A stretch of 64,000 bases of DNA from an uncultured Nonlabens sp. (GTDB taxonomy: Bacteria > Bacteroidota > Bacteroidia > Flavobacteriales > Flavobacteriaceae), in the NCBI GenBank assembly GCA_947491755.1, contig CANLKV010000002.1, positions 1 to 64,000 on the forward strand. Direction: 5' to 3'. The translations under genes and the position numbers were made by a program. Each line of letters starts with the position of its first letter. The first letter of the stretch is position 1. Below are positions 28,580 through 37,490 of the stretch, piece by piece. The notes beneath the pieces were generated by a model. The model was not told where the DNA came from. It saw only the letters and a list, made by a program, of their open reading frames with translations, and did not search any database.

Positions 28580-30670
28580 TTAAAGGTCAGTTACCTGTTT
28601 TAACTTTTGTTGCTCACTGTCAGACAATAGTTCAAGCACTTTATCCATTAAAGGCCGGTTAGCAGCTTCTTTATATTGCTTGTTAATCACATTTCTTGCA
28701 TATTGATAAAAGCGATAATTATGATGTAAGGCGGCATGATATAAATCGATATAATTTTGATCGTCTAGATAGCCCAGTGCTATCAGGTAATCAAAAGCGG
28801 TCTGCCGTGTTGTGGTGCTGTAGGATGGTCTTGTAAACTCTTGTAATTGCCCTAGAAAGGCTGTACGATCCAGATCTGTAAAGCCAGTTGTGTTGACAGC
28901 AAGGGTCAACCATGCCATGTCAAGGGACTCATTAGTGCTGTCCCATGCCTTGCGTGCCGTTCTAAGAAGACTTGCTTTATCTGTTGCAGCATTCCACAAT
29001 AAAACTAAAACATTCTCGCGGGTCGTATAGGAATCATCTAGTAATAAGCTAGATATCAATTCTTTATTGTTGTTATTAACTACTCCAGCAGTAAGGGATA
29101 TAAGTTGGCGTACCTCGATATCCCCTGTAGCTGCAGCCCGCTCTAGAAGATCGTATTTTTCTGGCTCGTTGTGCAAGGATAACTGCCGTACCATCTCTAG
29201 CACCATTTCTTTTTCAATCGGTGCGATAAGGGTTTCTTTAAAACTATTATAGGATTCTTCAAATGATGATATGCGCCGTGCCAGCAGTTGTAAATAAGAT
29301 TCCATAAACAGATCCTTGCGCAATAATTGTAGCGCCACCGCACTGGGGAAACGATCGCTTACCAGCCAGGTCTCTTTATAAGTATCTAGGTTCTTGCCAG
29401 ACACTTGACTCATTATTTGTAACAAATCGTCTGTTGTTGCGTTGCGATAGGCATAGGTTTTCAAAAAGTCTCGTATTCCTTTTTTAAAATTTTGATCTCC
29501 TACCAGTTCTCGCAATGCATGTACTGCCCAGGCACCACGCTGGTAAAATGTTAATGAACTAGCTTGTGGATCAAGCAGGGCTGTACTACCCTCATTATTT
29601 TGTTGTTCTAGTAATTCTGCTTGTTGATATAAGTTGACATAAAAATGCGAGCGACCGTACAACTGTTGTTCTGCTAGCAGTGCATAGTAAGTCGCAAATC
29701 CCTCTTGCAGCCAGTGATGCGCACCAGACTGTGCTGTCACCAGATTCCCAAACCATTGATGAGCCAGCTCATGAGCATTGACGTTAACGTAGCTGCGATC
29801 TACCACACCTATCTCATCCTGGACAAATTGATCGTCAAATAGGGTAGTTCCGGTATTCTCCATTCCCGCGTACAAAAAATCCTTAACAGGTATTTGCTTG
29901 TAGTTTTGCCAGGGGTAGGCAATGCCTATTTCTGATTCTAAAAAGTCAAATATCTCTTTAGAGTGCTGGTAGGTAGGTGCAACCTTCAAACTGTCTTGAG
30001 GGTAATAATAAAAATCTAGAGGTACACCGCTGGTAGAAAGTTCGGTTTTAAGGGCATATGTACCTGCAACCACCGCCACAAGGTAACTAGACATAGGCTG
30101 CAGCATGTCATATTTCCACAGCGACAAATCCCCTAAAATGCGGCGCTCTACAAGGTTACCATTTGCAATTACTTGCAAATCACTAGGAGCGGTAATATGA
30201 ATATCCCACTCCATTTTTTCATTCATGTCGTCTATACTGGGCATCCAGTTGCTTGTATACTTCCCTTGTCCTTGCGTCCACGCCTGTTCCCACAGCCCGT
30301 CTAGATTTGTGTCGATAAAGTACATGGCTTTACTAGGTTGACTCTCAAATGTTAAGGTGATGGTGGCGAGTTCGCTTCCGCGAAAGCGAGATGCGATCCA
30401 CAGCTGTGCATCATTCTTGCCGTGTGTAAGCGATGAATGTGTGGAGGAACTTACCTGATAATCGATCAAATTTTTTGCATCTATAAAAATAGAGTCTGTA
30501 GGTTGCAGCACCTTGATATCAAATGTGATGGTCCCTTCTATGGTTTTTTGTGCTGGATCTAGATCTAGGTGAGCGGTGGCCTTGAGAAAATCTAGATGAG
30601 GTTGTTCAATGCTTTGTGCTCTTGTCGCTAGGGAACAACAGGCTAATAAAAAAATACAGGTCCAATTCAT
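28580..30670 (-). CDS. M1 family secreted aminopeptidase
   Basis: Zinc metallo-aminopeptidase (696 aa) exported by a signal peptide (about 1-19, ending TRAQ). It has the substrate motif GMENTGTT, zinc site HELAHQWFG (His 300, Glu 301, His 304) and the distal glutamate in WLQEGFATYY. A C-terminal helical repeat domain of M1 type covers about 430-696. The frame is open 15 codons further upstream, but starting at 30670 gives a proper signal peptide. Residues around 95-100 (SRFRGSE) come from a repeat palindrome in the N-terminal beta domain. It diverges from recG. Confidence 0.9.
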   Translation of the reverse strand: MNWTCIFLLACCSLATRAQSIEQPHLDFLKATAHLDLDPAQKTIEGTITFDIKVLQPTDSIFIDAKNLIDYQVSSSTHSSLTHGKNDAQLWIASRFRGSELATITLTFESQPSKAMYFIDTNLDGLWEQAWTQGQGKYTSNWMPSIDDMNEKMEWDIHITAPSDLQVIANGNLVERRILGDLSLWKYDMLQPMSSYLVAVVAGTYALKTELSTSGVPLDFYYYPQDSLKVAPTYQHSKEIFDFLESEIGIAYPWQNYKQIPVKDFLYAGMENTGTTLFDDQFVQDEIGVVDRSYVNVNAHELAHQWFGNLVTAQSGAHHWLQEGFATYYALLAEQQLYGRSHFYVNLYQQAELLEQQNNEGSTALLDPQASSLTFYQRGAWAVHALRELVGDQNFKKGIRDFLKTYAYRNATTDDLLQIMSQVSGKNLDTYKETWLVSDRFPSAVALQLLRKDLFMESYLQLLARRISSFEESYNSFKETLIAPIEKEMVLEMVRQLSLHNEPEKYDLLERAAATGDIEVRQLISLTAGVVNNNNKELISSLLLDDSYTTRENVLVLLWNAATDKASLLRTARKAWDSTNESLDMAWLTLAVNTTGFTDLDRTAFLGQLQEFTRPSYSTTTRQTAFDYLIALGYLDDQNYIDLYHAALHHNYRFYQYARNVINKQYKEAANRPLMDKVLELLSDSEQQKLKQVTDL
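30373..30388. repeat. palindromic repeat copy 8 (in M1 aminopeptidase)
   Basis: CGCTTCCGCGAAAGCG, one mismatch, in frame in the aminopeptidase gene; minus-strand peptide S-R-F-R-G-S-E. Confidence 0.9.
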
Positions 30671-30729
30671 GCAATGCAAATTATCAATAATGCGCTGATA
30701 TGACGCATTTGCCATGCCAAAGTTTAGTC

Positions 30730-30760
30730 TTGACAGTTCCTCCTTGCAGTGCTACCTTTA
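30730..30760 (+). promoter_or_regulatory. promoter of recG
   Basis: TTG at 30730-30732, a 20-bp spacer and TACCTTTA at 30753-30760 (one base off TAnnTTTG). Transcription would begin about 10-13 nt before the GTG start at 30779. Confidence 0.5.
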
Positions 30761-30778
30761 CAGTCTAGAATTGTAGCT

Positions 30779-32884
30779 GTGCCCATAAATTTTCTCAACA
30801 CACCCATTGATTATTTGACTGGAGTAGGTCAGGCGCGGGCCAGTTTGCTTAAAAAAGAGCTGGGCATAGAGACTTATGGCGATCTGGCAAATTTTTTTCC
30901 TAATCGATATGTAGATCGTACTCAATTCCATAAAATAAATCAACTGGTACCAGATACCACCCAGGTACAGATCATAGGTAAACTGATAGGTTTGAGTAAT
31001 GCAGGATCTGGAAAGGCTACACGATTAGTAGCCACACTAGCAGACGATACGGGCCGTATGGAGCTGGTGTGGTTTAAGGGTCAAAAATATTTTAAAGACA
31101 GTCTTAAAATCAACGAGATTTATGTGGTGTATGGAAAGGTAACTCGATATGGGGCTATGTACAGCATTGCTCATCCAGATATAGAGCTGGCTAGAGAGTA
31201 CAAAAACCGACAGCAAACAGCAATGACACCGGTGTATCCCTCTACAGAAATGCTGGTAAAACGCCAGTTGACTAATCGATATTTTGTCCGTTTGATGCGA
31301 CAATTGTTTTCTGAGATTAAAACGGCATTTGTGGAAACCCTGCCAGAGCATGTGATGACTGCGCAGCAACTCATTACAAAAAATGCTGCCATGCAGGAGA
31401 TTCATTTTCCCAGCAGTGCACAAGCCCTAAAGCAGGCGATGCGACGTTTAAAATTCGAGGAATTATTCTTTATACAATTAGAACTGCTGCTACAAAATCG
31501 CATTAGAAAAACGCAGATTAAAAGTTATGCGTTTGCGATCGTGGGAGATCATTTTAATAATTTTTATAATTATAACCTCCCTTTTGAATTGACTGGAGCG
31601 CAAAAAAGAGTAGTCAAAGAAATACGAGCAGATATGGCAAATGGTGCTCACATGAATCGTTTGCTACAGGGCGATGTGGGTTCTGGAAAAACAATTGTCG
31701 CCGTGCTTACTTGTTTGCTGGCTATTGATAATGGTTTTCAAGCATGCATTATGGCACCTACAGAGATTCTTGCGCAGCAACATTATGCTGGGGTATCAGA
31801 TTTACTGGCACCCACAGGACTTAAAGTGGCGTTGCTTACTGGTTCTGTAAAAACAAAAGATCGTAGAGCAATTCATACCTCGCTAGAAGACGGTAGCCTA
31901 GATATTTTAATAGGTACACATGCATTGATTGAGCCCAAAGTAAAATTTCAGAATCTAGGTGTGGCCATCGTTGATGAGCAGCATCGTTTTGGTGTGGCAC
32001 AACGCGCCAAACTCTGGAAGAAAAATAAGTTACCACCCCATGTGCTAGTTATGACAGCGACTCCTATACCGCGTACCCTGGCGATGAGTTTGTATGGCGA
32101 TCTGGACATATCTGTAATTGATGAATTGCCACCTGGACGTAAGGAAATAAAAACAGTGCATCGTTATGATAAAAACAGGCTAGCGGTTTTTAAATTTATT
32201 AGAGACGAGATCAAAAAGGGGAGGCAGGTATACATTGTTTATCCTTTGATACAAGAGTCAGAAACCCTGGACTATAAAGATCTTATGGATGGTTATGAAA
32301 GTATAGTAAGGGAGTTTCCTTTGCCAGAATATAAGGTAAGTATTGTGCACGGCCAGATGAAACCAGAGGATAAGGATCATGAAATGCAGCGATTTGTTGA
32401 GGGAACCACACAAATAATGGTCGCTACAACAGTCATAGAGGTAGGTGTAAATGTTCCTAATGCAAGTGTTATGATCATAGAGAGTGCAGAACGTTTTGGG
32501 TTATCACAGCTGCATCAATTGCGCGGTAGGGTAGGGCGCGGTGCAGACCAAAGTTTCTGTATACTAATGACGGGTCATAAATTGAGTGCAGAAGCCAAAA
32601 CAAGACTAGAAACAATGGTCGCTACGACGGACGGATTTAAAATAGCCGAGGTTGATTTGAAGTTAAGAGGACCTGGCGATATTATGGGTACCCGTCAAAG
32701 CGGCGTTATGGATCTGCGTATTGCAGACATCGTAAAGGACAATGAATTGCTGGCAATAGCAAGAAAAGCTGCCACTAATTTTCTACAGGAGGATCCAGCG
32801 ATAGGTATGGAAAAAAATAGCAATGTAAGACGTGTTATGAATTTCCTGCAGCACAAGAAAGGCCTGTGGAAGTATATCAGCTAG
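30779..32884 (+). CDS. recG: ATP-dependent DNA helicase RecG
   Basis: Branch-migrating helicase that reverses stalled forks and processes recombination junctions. The 701-residue protein has an N-terminal wedge/OB domain (about 1-180), Walker A GDVGSGKT (about 298-305), a DEQH box, TATPIPRT, and the C-terminal region QLRGRVGRG with the RecG TRG motif GTRQSG. The frame opens with a GTG at 30749, but that lies across the predicted promoter; the next GTG at 30779 yields MPINFLNTPIDYL, the usual family N-terminus. Confidence 0.93.
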   Translation: MPINFLNTPIDYLTGVGQARASLLKKELGIETYGDLANFFPNRYVDRTQFHKINQLVPDTTQVQIIGKLIGLSNAGSGKATRLVATLADDTGRMELVWFKGQKYFKDSLKINEIYVVYGKVTRYGAMYSIAHPDIELAREYKNRQQTAMTPVYPSTEMLVKRQLTNRYFVRLMRQLFSEIKTAFVETLPEHVMTAQQLITKNAAMQEIHFPSSAQALKQAMRRLKFEELFFIQLELLLQNRIRKTQIKSYAFAIVGDHFNNFYNYNLPFELTGAQKRVVKEIRADMANGAHMNRLLQGDVGSGKTIVAVLTCLLAIDNGFQACIMAPTEILAQQHYAGVSDLLAPTGLKVALLTGSVKTKDRRAIHTSLEDGSLDILIGTHALIEPKVKFQNLGVAIVDEQHRFGVAQRAKLWKKNKLPPHVLVMTATPIPRTLAMSLYGDLDISVIDELPPGRKEIKTVHRYDKNRLAVFKFIRDEIKKGRQVYIVYPLIQESETLDYKDLMDGYESIVREFPLPEYKVSIVHGQMKPEDKDHEMQRFVEGTTQIMVATTVIEVGVNVPNASVMIIESAERFGLSQLHQLRGRVGRGADQSFCILMTGHKLSAEAKTRLETMVATTDGFKIAEVDLKLRGPGDIMGTRQSGVMDLRIADIVKDNELLAIARKAATNFLQEDPAIGMEKNSNVRRVMNFLQHKKGLWKYIS

Positions 32885-32901
32885 CCCTTAAAAAGAACTC
32901 T

Positions 32902-33654
32902 TTAGTTCATATCGTCATCTTCCTGTGCTAGATACTCTTTATCACTATCTGCAGTAAGACGTATTATTTCCGTAATTTCTGCAGTGGTAAGCTCACGATA
33001 ATGCCCTACGGGCAAGTCCAGCTTTACATTCATAATGCGCACTCGTTTTAATTTAGTCACGCGGTAATCAAGAAATTCACACATCCTACGTATTTGACGG
33101 TTCAATCCTTGAGTGAGTACGATACGAAAGGTCTTACGCCCTATTTGTTCTACTTCACAATCCTTAGTTACGGTATCTAGAATAGGTATACCGCTAGACA
33201 TGCGTTTTATAAATCTAGGGTTGATACTGCGATCTACAGTCACTATATATTCCTTCTCGTGATTATTGCGAGCACGTAAAATTTTATTGACAATATCTCC
33301 ATCGTTAGTTAGAAAAATCAAACCTTCACTAGGCTTGTCTAGCCTGCCTATAGGGAAAATACGAGTGGGGTAATTGATAAAGTCTATGATGTTGTCTTTT
33401 TCTACTCTGGTGTCTGTAGTGCACACAATACCTACTGGTTTATTAAAAGCCAGATACACTGGTTTTTCTTTTTTGATAGTAATACGTTTACCGTCAACAG
33501 CAACAACATCATCAGGCATGACTCGTGTACCCATCTCGGGCACGGTACCATTAATAGTAACTCGTTCCTGTTCAATTAATTTATCTGCAGCCCGACGCGA
33601 GCAAAAACCTTGTTCGCTCAGGTATTTATTAATTCTAGTTCCTTCTTGTGACAT
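32902..33654 (-). CDS. rluF: 23S rRNA pseudouridine synthase RluF
   Basis: A 250-residue enzyme of the RsuA/RluB/E/F family that isomerises uridine in 23S rRNA (position 2604 for RluF). The N-terminal S4 RNA-binding domain (about 7-55) has RRAADKLIEQ; the catalytic Asp lies in GRLDKPSEGL (about 100), followed by LTNDGDIVNKILRARN and QGLNRQIRRMCEFL. RluF rather than RluB is favoured by the segment around NNHEKEY. It converges with recG. Confidence 0.9.
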   Translation of the reverse strand: MSQEGTRINKYLSEQGFCSRRAADKLIEQERVTINGTVPEMGTRVMPDDVVAVDGKRITIKKEKPVYLAFNKPVGIVCTTDTRVEKDNIIDFINYPTRIFPIGRLDKPSEGLIFLTNDGDIVNKILRARNNHEKEYIVTVDRSINPRFIKRMSSGIPILDTVTKDCEVEQIGRKTFRIVLTQGLNRQIRRMCEFLDYRVTKLKRVRIMNVKLDLPVGHYRELTTAEITEIIRLTADSDKEYLAQEDDDMN

Positions 33655-33791
33655 AATACAAAGGTACCATTTGATCTATTGAGAAATAGTAAGTATTTAA
33701 ATATTGCTGTAGCAACTATCCAAAAGAAGCGATAGCTATGAAATGATGCTACTAGGGTAATCAAACCTTTAGGTTAGTAGCTAGAATAGAG

Positions 33792-33835
33792 AATAAAAAA
33801 ATCGGCTTATAAGCAGAATAAGTTTATAAGCCGAT
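33792..33835 (-). terminator. intrinsic terminator of ssb
   Basis: A 12-bp perfect stem (33801-33812 with 33824-33835) and 11-base loop. Seven A to its left read as a T run on the minus strand, about 20 bp past the ssb stop. Confidence 0.85.
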
Positions 33836-33857
33836 TAGTAAAAATAGCATTACCGGT

Positions 33858-34196
33858 CTATGCTTTACTTCCCAATAATAAAAGTTCGTTGCAAACCACC
33901 TCGGTCGTATAACGGTTATTTCCTTCTTTATCTTCCCACTTACGGGTAGTCAACTTACCGTCAATACCTACTTGCTTTCCCTTAGTGACATATTTTTCAA
34001 TAATATCTGCTGTTTTATTCCAGGCAACAATATTATGCCACTGGGTGTCGCTTACCATTTCGCCTTGCTTGTTTTTATAGCGGTCTGTGGTGGCTAGGGA
34101 AAACTTTGCAATTTTTTTCCCGTCAGTCAAATTGATGATTTCTGGATCAGCACCTAGGTTTCCGATTAATTGTACTTTGTTGTTTAAACTGCTCAT
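33858..34196 (-). CDS. ssb: short single-stranded DNA-binding protein
   Basis: An OB-fold SSB of only 112 residues. It has the family core VQLIGNLGADPEI, FSLATTDRYK and WHNIVAWNKTADI, but it ends directly after the OB fold (LLLLGSKA). It therefore lacks the disordered linker and acidic tip that recruit partner proteins in replicative SSB. It is probably a paralogue with a specialised role, or one of several ssb genes in the genome. The upstream 700 bp are non-coding. Confidence 0.9.
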   Translation of the reverse strand: MSSLNNKVQLIGNLGADPEIINLTDGKKIAKFSLATTDRYKNKQGEMVSDTQWHNIVAWNKTADIIEKYVTKGKQVGIDGKLTTRKWEDKEGNNRYTTEVVCNELLLLGSKA

Positions 34197-34823
34197 AATA
34201 AATTAGTTTGTATGGATTAAAAAAAGTTTTTGTCATTCAACATTGAAGACGGTGCAAATATGTAGACTTTCAAAAATTGTATAAGCATTTTAATCATTTG
34301 CTTTCGTTTATTTACGTTTGCAAACGTTTATATCTTTTAATCGATTAGTAAAAGCTATCTTATTTAGGTTTTTTAAAATAATACAGGGAAACTTTTTTCT
34401 ATAGGTTTAGATCATTTATGTGGTAATTTTATTTATAATGAGGATTATTTTCTGTTAACAAGGATCAATGTTACTCTTGTTATGTGATCATGATCTTTTA
34501 TGGTAGTGGTTGTTTAAGGTTATGACCAATCAACATAGATGACATCCTCTAGGACGTAGCAAGTAAATCTGGTCCCGAGATAGGTTTGCTATAGCAGCAA
34601 GTAACATTCAAAATTGGACAAAACGAATCAGCAATCAAATCAAAGAAATTAAGAGCTACTCATTAATATCTTGAGAATATCTAGAGGATGAATCACGAGA
34701 AAGTTGTAAAATCATTTATAGTACAGCGCCATTCTTTTTAATACTATTTGCTAGGATGCCGTTAGGATTATTTTACTTTACAATTGGGTTTTTACGAAAA
34801 AAAATGGAGCTAAAAGATATTTT
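34197..34823. other. non-coding region between ssb and DUF2007 genes
   Basis: About 630 bp with no gene on either strand. It contains a perfect 14-bp palindrome ACGTTTGCAAACGT (34314-34327), about 120 bp upstream of the divergent ssb, and a nested hairpin at 34557-34591 (TAGCAA with TTGCTA, inner ATCT with AGAT). Neither can be assigned a function. Confidence 0.5.
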
Positions 34824-34855
34824 TTTGGGTCATTAAAATTTAATCTCTACTTTTA
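34824..34855 (+). promoter_or_regulatory. promoter of the DUF2007 gene
   Basis: TTTG at 34824-34827, 20-bp spacer and TACTTTTA at 34848-34855. The transcript would carry the strong Shine-Dalgarno AAAGGAGGG at 34882-34891, which decides the ATG at 34897. Confidence 0.55.
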
Positions 34856-34896
34856 AACTAGACTATCTAACTATACTATCTAAAAGGAGGGAAAAT

Positions 34897-35118
34897 ATGG
34901 GCACATACAAACGTGTGTTTACGGGATCATCGATCACTGTAAGATTATTGTCAGATTTACTTGAAAGAAAGCAAATTGACACAATTATTAAGGATAATGA
35001 AGAGTCAGCAAGGCTTGCTGGTTTTGGATCCTACCGTGAGAATGTAGAGTTGCTCGTTGACGAGTACGATCTGCGCAAGGCTACAGCTGTTATTGCATCC
35101 TTTCAGGAAGGTGTTTAA
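34897..35118 (+). CDS. DUF2007 domain protein
   Basis: A 73-residue soluble protein made of one DUF2007 domain (beta-alpha-beta-beta-alpha), a family described as putative signal-transducing proteins and related to ACT/PII-like folds. The conserved pattern of two motifs is visible: VFTGSSITVRLLSDLLERKQI at the start and VELLVDEYDLRKA near the end. It is preceded by an unusually strong ribosome-binding site for this genome. Function is unknown. Confidence 0.82.
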   Translation: MGTYKRVFTGSSITVRLLSDLLERKQIDTIIKDNEESARLAGFGSYRENVELLVDEYDLRKATAVIASFQEGV

Positions 35119-35167
35119 AAGGTTAAAGGTTCACTTATAACCCTTGATTTTTAGCCAGCTTCTTATA

Positions 35168-35332
35168 GATAAAACGTAGATTTATACATAATAGTTTTTC
35201 ATGATTCGATTGTTGGATAATTTTCTAGGTTCTTTAGTTGCGTTTTACATCGCAATGGTAGCGCCATTAGCGGTAATAATTTATCTATTTAAAACAGAGT
35301 TACTCTCCACTAAAACTTCTTTTATTCTTCTG
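35168..35332. repeat. 165-bp direct repeat, left copy
   Basis: Aligns without gaps to 36084-36248 with about 12 substitutions (roughly 93% identity by hand count). It covers about 33 bp upstream plus the first 44 codons of the small membrane gene. The hicAB module lies between the two copies. Confidence 0.9.
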
Positions 35333-35338
35333 TTCTAA
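35201..35338 (+). pseudogene. truncated copy of the small membrane protein gene
   Basis: An ATG frame of 45 codons whose first 44 residues match the protein of the 36117 gene (MIRLL, APLAVIIYLF) and which then stops just where the similarity ends. The rest of the gene is missing, replaced by the hicAB segment. It keeps its hydrophobic segment, so a 45-residue peptide could still be made, but a broken duplicate is more likely. Confidence 0.8.
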
Positions 35339-35400
35339 TTAATGCTGACAATCCGTCTCCGCAACAAAATTAGTTTTCAAAAAAAAAGTAAATAATAGTT

Positions 35401-35408
35401 TACCTTTG
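35401..35408 (+). promoter_or_regulatory. -7 box of the hicAB promoter
   Basis: TACCTTTG matches TAnnTTTG 24 bp before the hicA ATG at 35433. It overlaps the alternative upstream TTG codon at 35406, which argues against that start. Confidence 0.5.
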
Positions 35409-35432
35409 AAATCTAAATTAAAGCGAAACTGG

Positions 35433-35621
35433 ATGAAATGTTCCCAACTTTATCGATTATTAACGAAAGACGGTTGGTATGCAGTATCGCAAAAAGGTTC
35501 GCACGTTAAAATGCGACACGAAACAAAAAAAGGAACAATTATATTCCCAAACCACGGAAGTCAAGAAATGGGTAAAGGGTTGGAAAATAAAATTCTAAAA
35601 GACGCTGGAATTAAAAAATAG
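35433..35621 (+). CDS. hicA: HicA-type toxin (mRNA interferase)
   Basis: A 62-residue dsRBD-like protein of the HicA/YcfA family, which cleaves mRNA when its partner HicB is lost. The family layout is complete: LYRLLTKDGWYAV, then the catalytic-His loop QKGSHVKMRH (His about 27), and IIFPNHGSQEMGKG ahead of the C-terminal helix ILKDAGIKK. ATG 35433 gives the standard length. hicB begins 4 bp after its stop, the usual toxin-first HicAB order. Confidence 0.9.
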   Translation: MKCSQLYRLLTKDGWYAVSQKGSHVKMRHETKKGTIIFPNHGSQEMGKGLENKILKDAGIKK

Positions 35622-35625
35622 AATT

Positions 35626-36021
35626 ATGGCAAAGAAGAAAAAAATAACAATGACTGTTGAGAAAACGAATACTGGATTTTCTGCCTTTTCAGCGGACTAT
35701 CCAATATTCACAACTGGAAAATCAATTCCCGAACTGATTAACAACACCTACGAGGCGACAGAATTACATTTTGAGGACGAAAAAATAAAAGTTGACCCAA
35801 CCGACATCAAATTTGAAATAGATTTTAAGCAGTTCTTTAAATTTTACAAGGTTATAAATGCTAAGTTTCTTGCTGAGAAAATTGGAATGAATGCTACTCT
35901 ACTTTCTCAATATGTTTCAGGAACAAAAAAACCATCGGCGAAACAGACCGAAAAAATTTTGATCGGAATACACCAAATTGGACAGGAATTGAGCGGAATA
36001 AATCTATTACAAACCGCATAA
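35626..36021 (+). CDS. hicB: HicB-type antitoxin with HTH domain
   Basis: A 131-residue antitoxin. The N-terminal part (about 1-65) has the HicB partial RNase-H-like fold with GFSAFSADYPIFTTGKS, which binds HicA. The C-terminal part (about 78-125) is a helix-turn-helix with LAEKIGMNATLLSQYVSGTK, the likely DNA-binding autorepressor. It directly follows hicA. The bases after its stop (CTACCTACAACGACGTATAT) resemble sequence I recall flanking mobile cassettes in other Flavobacteriia; this is unverified. Confidence 0.88.
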   Translation: MAKKKKITMTVEKTNTGFSAFSADYPIFTTGKSIPELINNTYEATELHFEDEKIKVDPTDIKFEIDFKQFFKFYKVINAKFLAEKIGMNATLLSQYVSGTKKPSAKQTEKILIGIHQIGQELSGINLLQTA

Positions 36022-36083
36022 CAGAACTCGAAAATCACTACCTACAACGACGTATATATCTCATAATTAGTTAACTTTTTATG

Positions 36084-36248
36084 GATAAAACGTAGATTTA
36101 TACAAAATAGTTTTTCATGATTCGATTGTTGAATAATTTTCTAGGTTCTTTAGGTGCATTTTACATCGCAATGCTCGCACCATTGGCGGTAATCATTTAT
36201 CTATTTAAAGCAGAGTTACTCTCCAGTAAAACTTCTTCTATTCTTCTG
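36084..36248. repeat. 165-bp direct repeat, right copy
   Basis: Partner of 35168-35332, covering the upstream region and 5' part of the intact small membrane gene. Similarity stops within the codons after residue 44. Confidence 0.9.
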
Positions 36249-36392
36249 GTTTTTTATAGTCTGGTATACCGCACCTTTATCGATGGCAAACGCCTGGCAA
36301 GTAAAAAGGTGATACCTCAAAAGGATATATGGAAAATGATCCTTCCAGGACAACGATCTCAATATTTTAGAGCTCTTTATCTGGAGCGTTAA
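36117..36392 (+). CDS. small membrane protein of unknown function
   Basis: A 91-residue protein with one long or two short hydrophobic segments (about 8-30 and 40-52) and a basic cytoplasmic tail (DGKRLASKKVIPQKDIWK). I do not recognise a family. It is the intact version of the truncated copy at 35201, and the hicAB module separates the two. Confidence 0.65.
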   Translation: MIRLLNNFLGSLGAFYIAMLAPLAVIIYLFKAELLSSKTSSILLVFYSLVYRTFIDGKRLASKKVIPQKDIWKMILPGQRSQYFRALYLER

Positions 36393-36577
36393 AACAATCA
36401 AATTAAACAGTCATTCTATTACAAAGGAGTACGATCAAAAAGGCATCACTCCATGGAAAGAAGTAAGAGTTCTGCTGGCTGTATAAGAAATTGAGTATCG
36501 TTTTACATAGGTAATAATGATCAGAAGGAGGTATTAACAAGGGGTTAAAGACTATTTTAGTACCATTATTTACAAGA

Positions 36578-37471
36578 ATGACTTTTAAAGCAATTAAACA
36601 ACTTCTATCTGAGTTTTTCTACATCGCATTTGGTATCCTTCTGGCCAGTATAGGTCTTAAGATGTTTTTATTACCTAATGGTTTTCTAGATGGCGGTGTT
36701 ACAGGTATTGCGATACTATTGAGCGAGATATTTGAGTTTGATATCTCTTACACCTTACTCGCGGTAAATGTTCCTTTTTTAATACTGGCATGGTTCAATT
36801 TGTCCAGGCGTATATTAATCAAGTCGACCTTGTCCATAGTTGCACTTGCTGTATTTATTCATTTTGAAAACTTCAATGCGATTACAGATGATAAATTGCT
36901 CATAGCCATATTTGGTGGCTTACTGCTAGGATCTGGTATAGGTATAACGATTAAAAATGGGGCGGTACTCGATGGATCAGAGATTTTGGGGATTTTTGTC
37001 AATGAAAGATTAGGCATCAGTATAGGAAAGGTCATTTTATATTTTAACGCCTTGCTTTTTGCAGCTACGGCCATACTCATATCCTTAGAGATAGCGATGT
37101 ATTCCATTTTGACCTTTATCGTCACTGCCAAAGTTATTGATCTTATGATAGAGGGGTTTGAGGATTACATAGGCCTTATGATTGTGTCTGATCAATTTGA
37201 CGAAATCAATAAAAAGCTCGTAGATGATGTCAATATAGGTACCACTTTATACAAAGGATCTGGAGGCTATGGAAAACGCGGTTTGCAGACAGAGAAAGAA
37301 ATCATACACACCGTGATCAACAGGATTGATATACGCCGTACCTACGCCATCATTAACGATATAGATAGCAACGCCTTTATTATTGAATTTGACGTTAACA
37401 ATATCCAGGGTGGCATGTCTAGTAAATACGTTGCTAGAGACTACATAAAAAAACTAGCTACTAAAAAATAA
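36578..37471 (+). CDS. YitT family membrane protein
   Basis: A 297-residue protein of the YitT group. The N-terminal part (about 10-200) has five to six transmembrane helices with LLPNGFLDGGVTGIAILLS and GITIKNGAVLDGSEILGI, typical of the family. A C-terminal soluble DUF2179 domain (about 215-290) has GTTLYKGSGGYGKRGLQTEKE. Function is unknown; transport has been suggested for relatives. The upstream 185 bp contain an AGGAGGT sequence with no start at a useful distance. Confidence 0.88.
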   Translation: MTFKAIKQLLSEFFYIAFGILLASIGLKMFLLPNGFLDGGVTGIAILLSEIFEFDISYTLLAVNVPFLILAWFNLSRRILIKSTLSIVALAVFIHFENFNAITDDKLLIAIFGGLLLGSGIGITIKNGAVLDGSEILGIFVNERLGISIGKVILYFNALLFAATAILISLEIAMYSILTFIVTAKVIDLMIEGFEDYIGLMIVSDQFDEINKKLVDDVNIGTTLYKGSGGYGKRGLQTEKEIIHTVINRIDIRRTYAIINDIDSNAFIIEFDVNNIQGGMSSKYVARDYIKKLATKK

Positions 37472-37490
37472 GTCCTTCCCCATCATTGCG

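Noticed and set aside
34313..34327. TACGTTTG reading as a promoter box
   Set aside because: It is part of the ACGTTTGCAAACGT palindrome, with the nearest TTTG only 12 bp upstream and no gene within 570 bp downstream.
36525..36532. AGGAGGT resembling a strong ribosome-binding site
   Set aside because: No start codon lies at a useful distance; the YitT start is over 40 bp further on.
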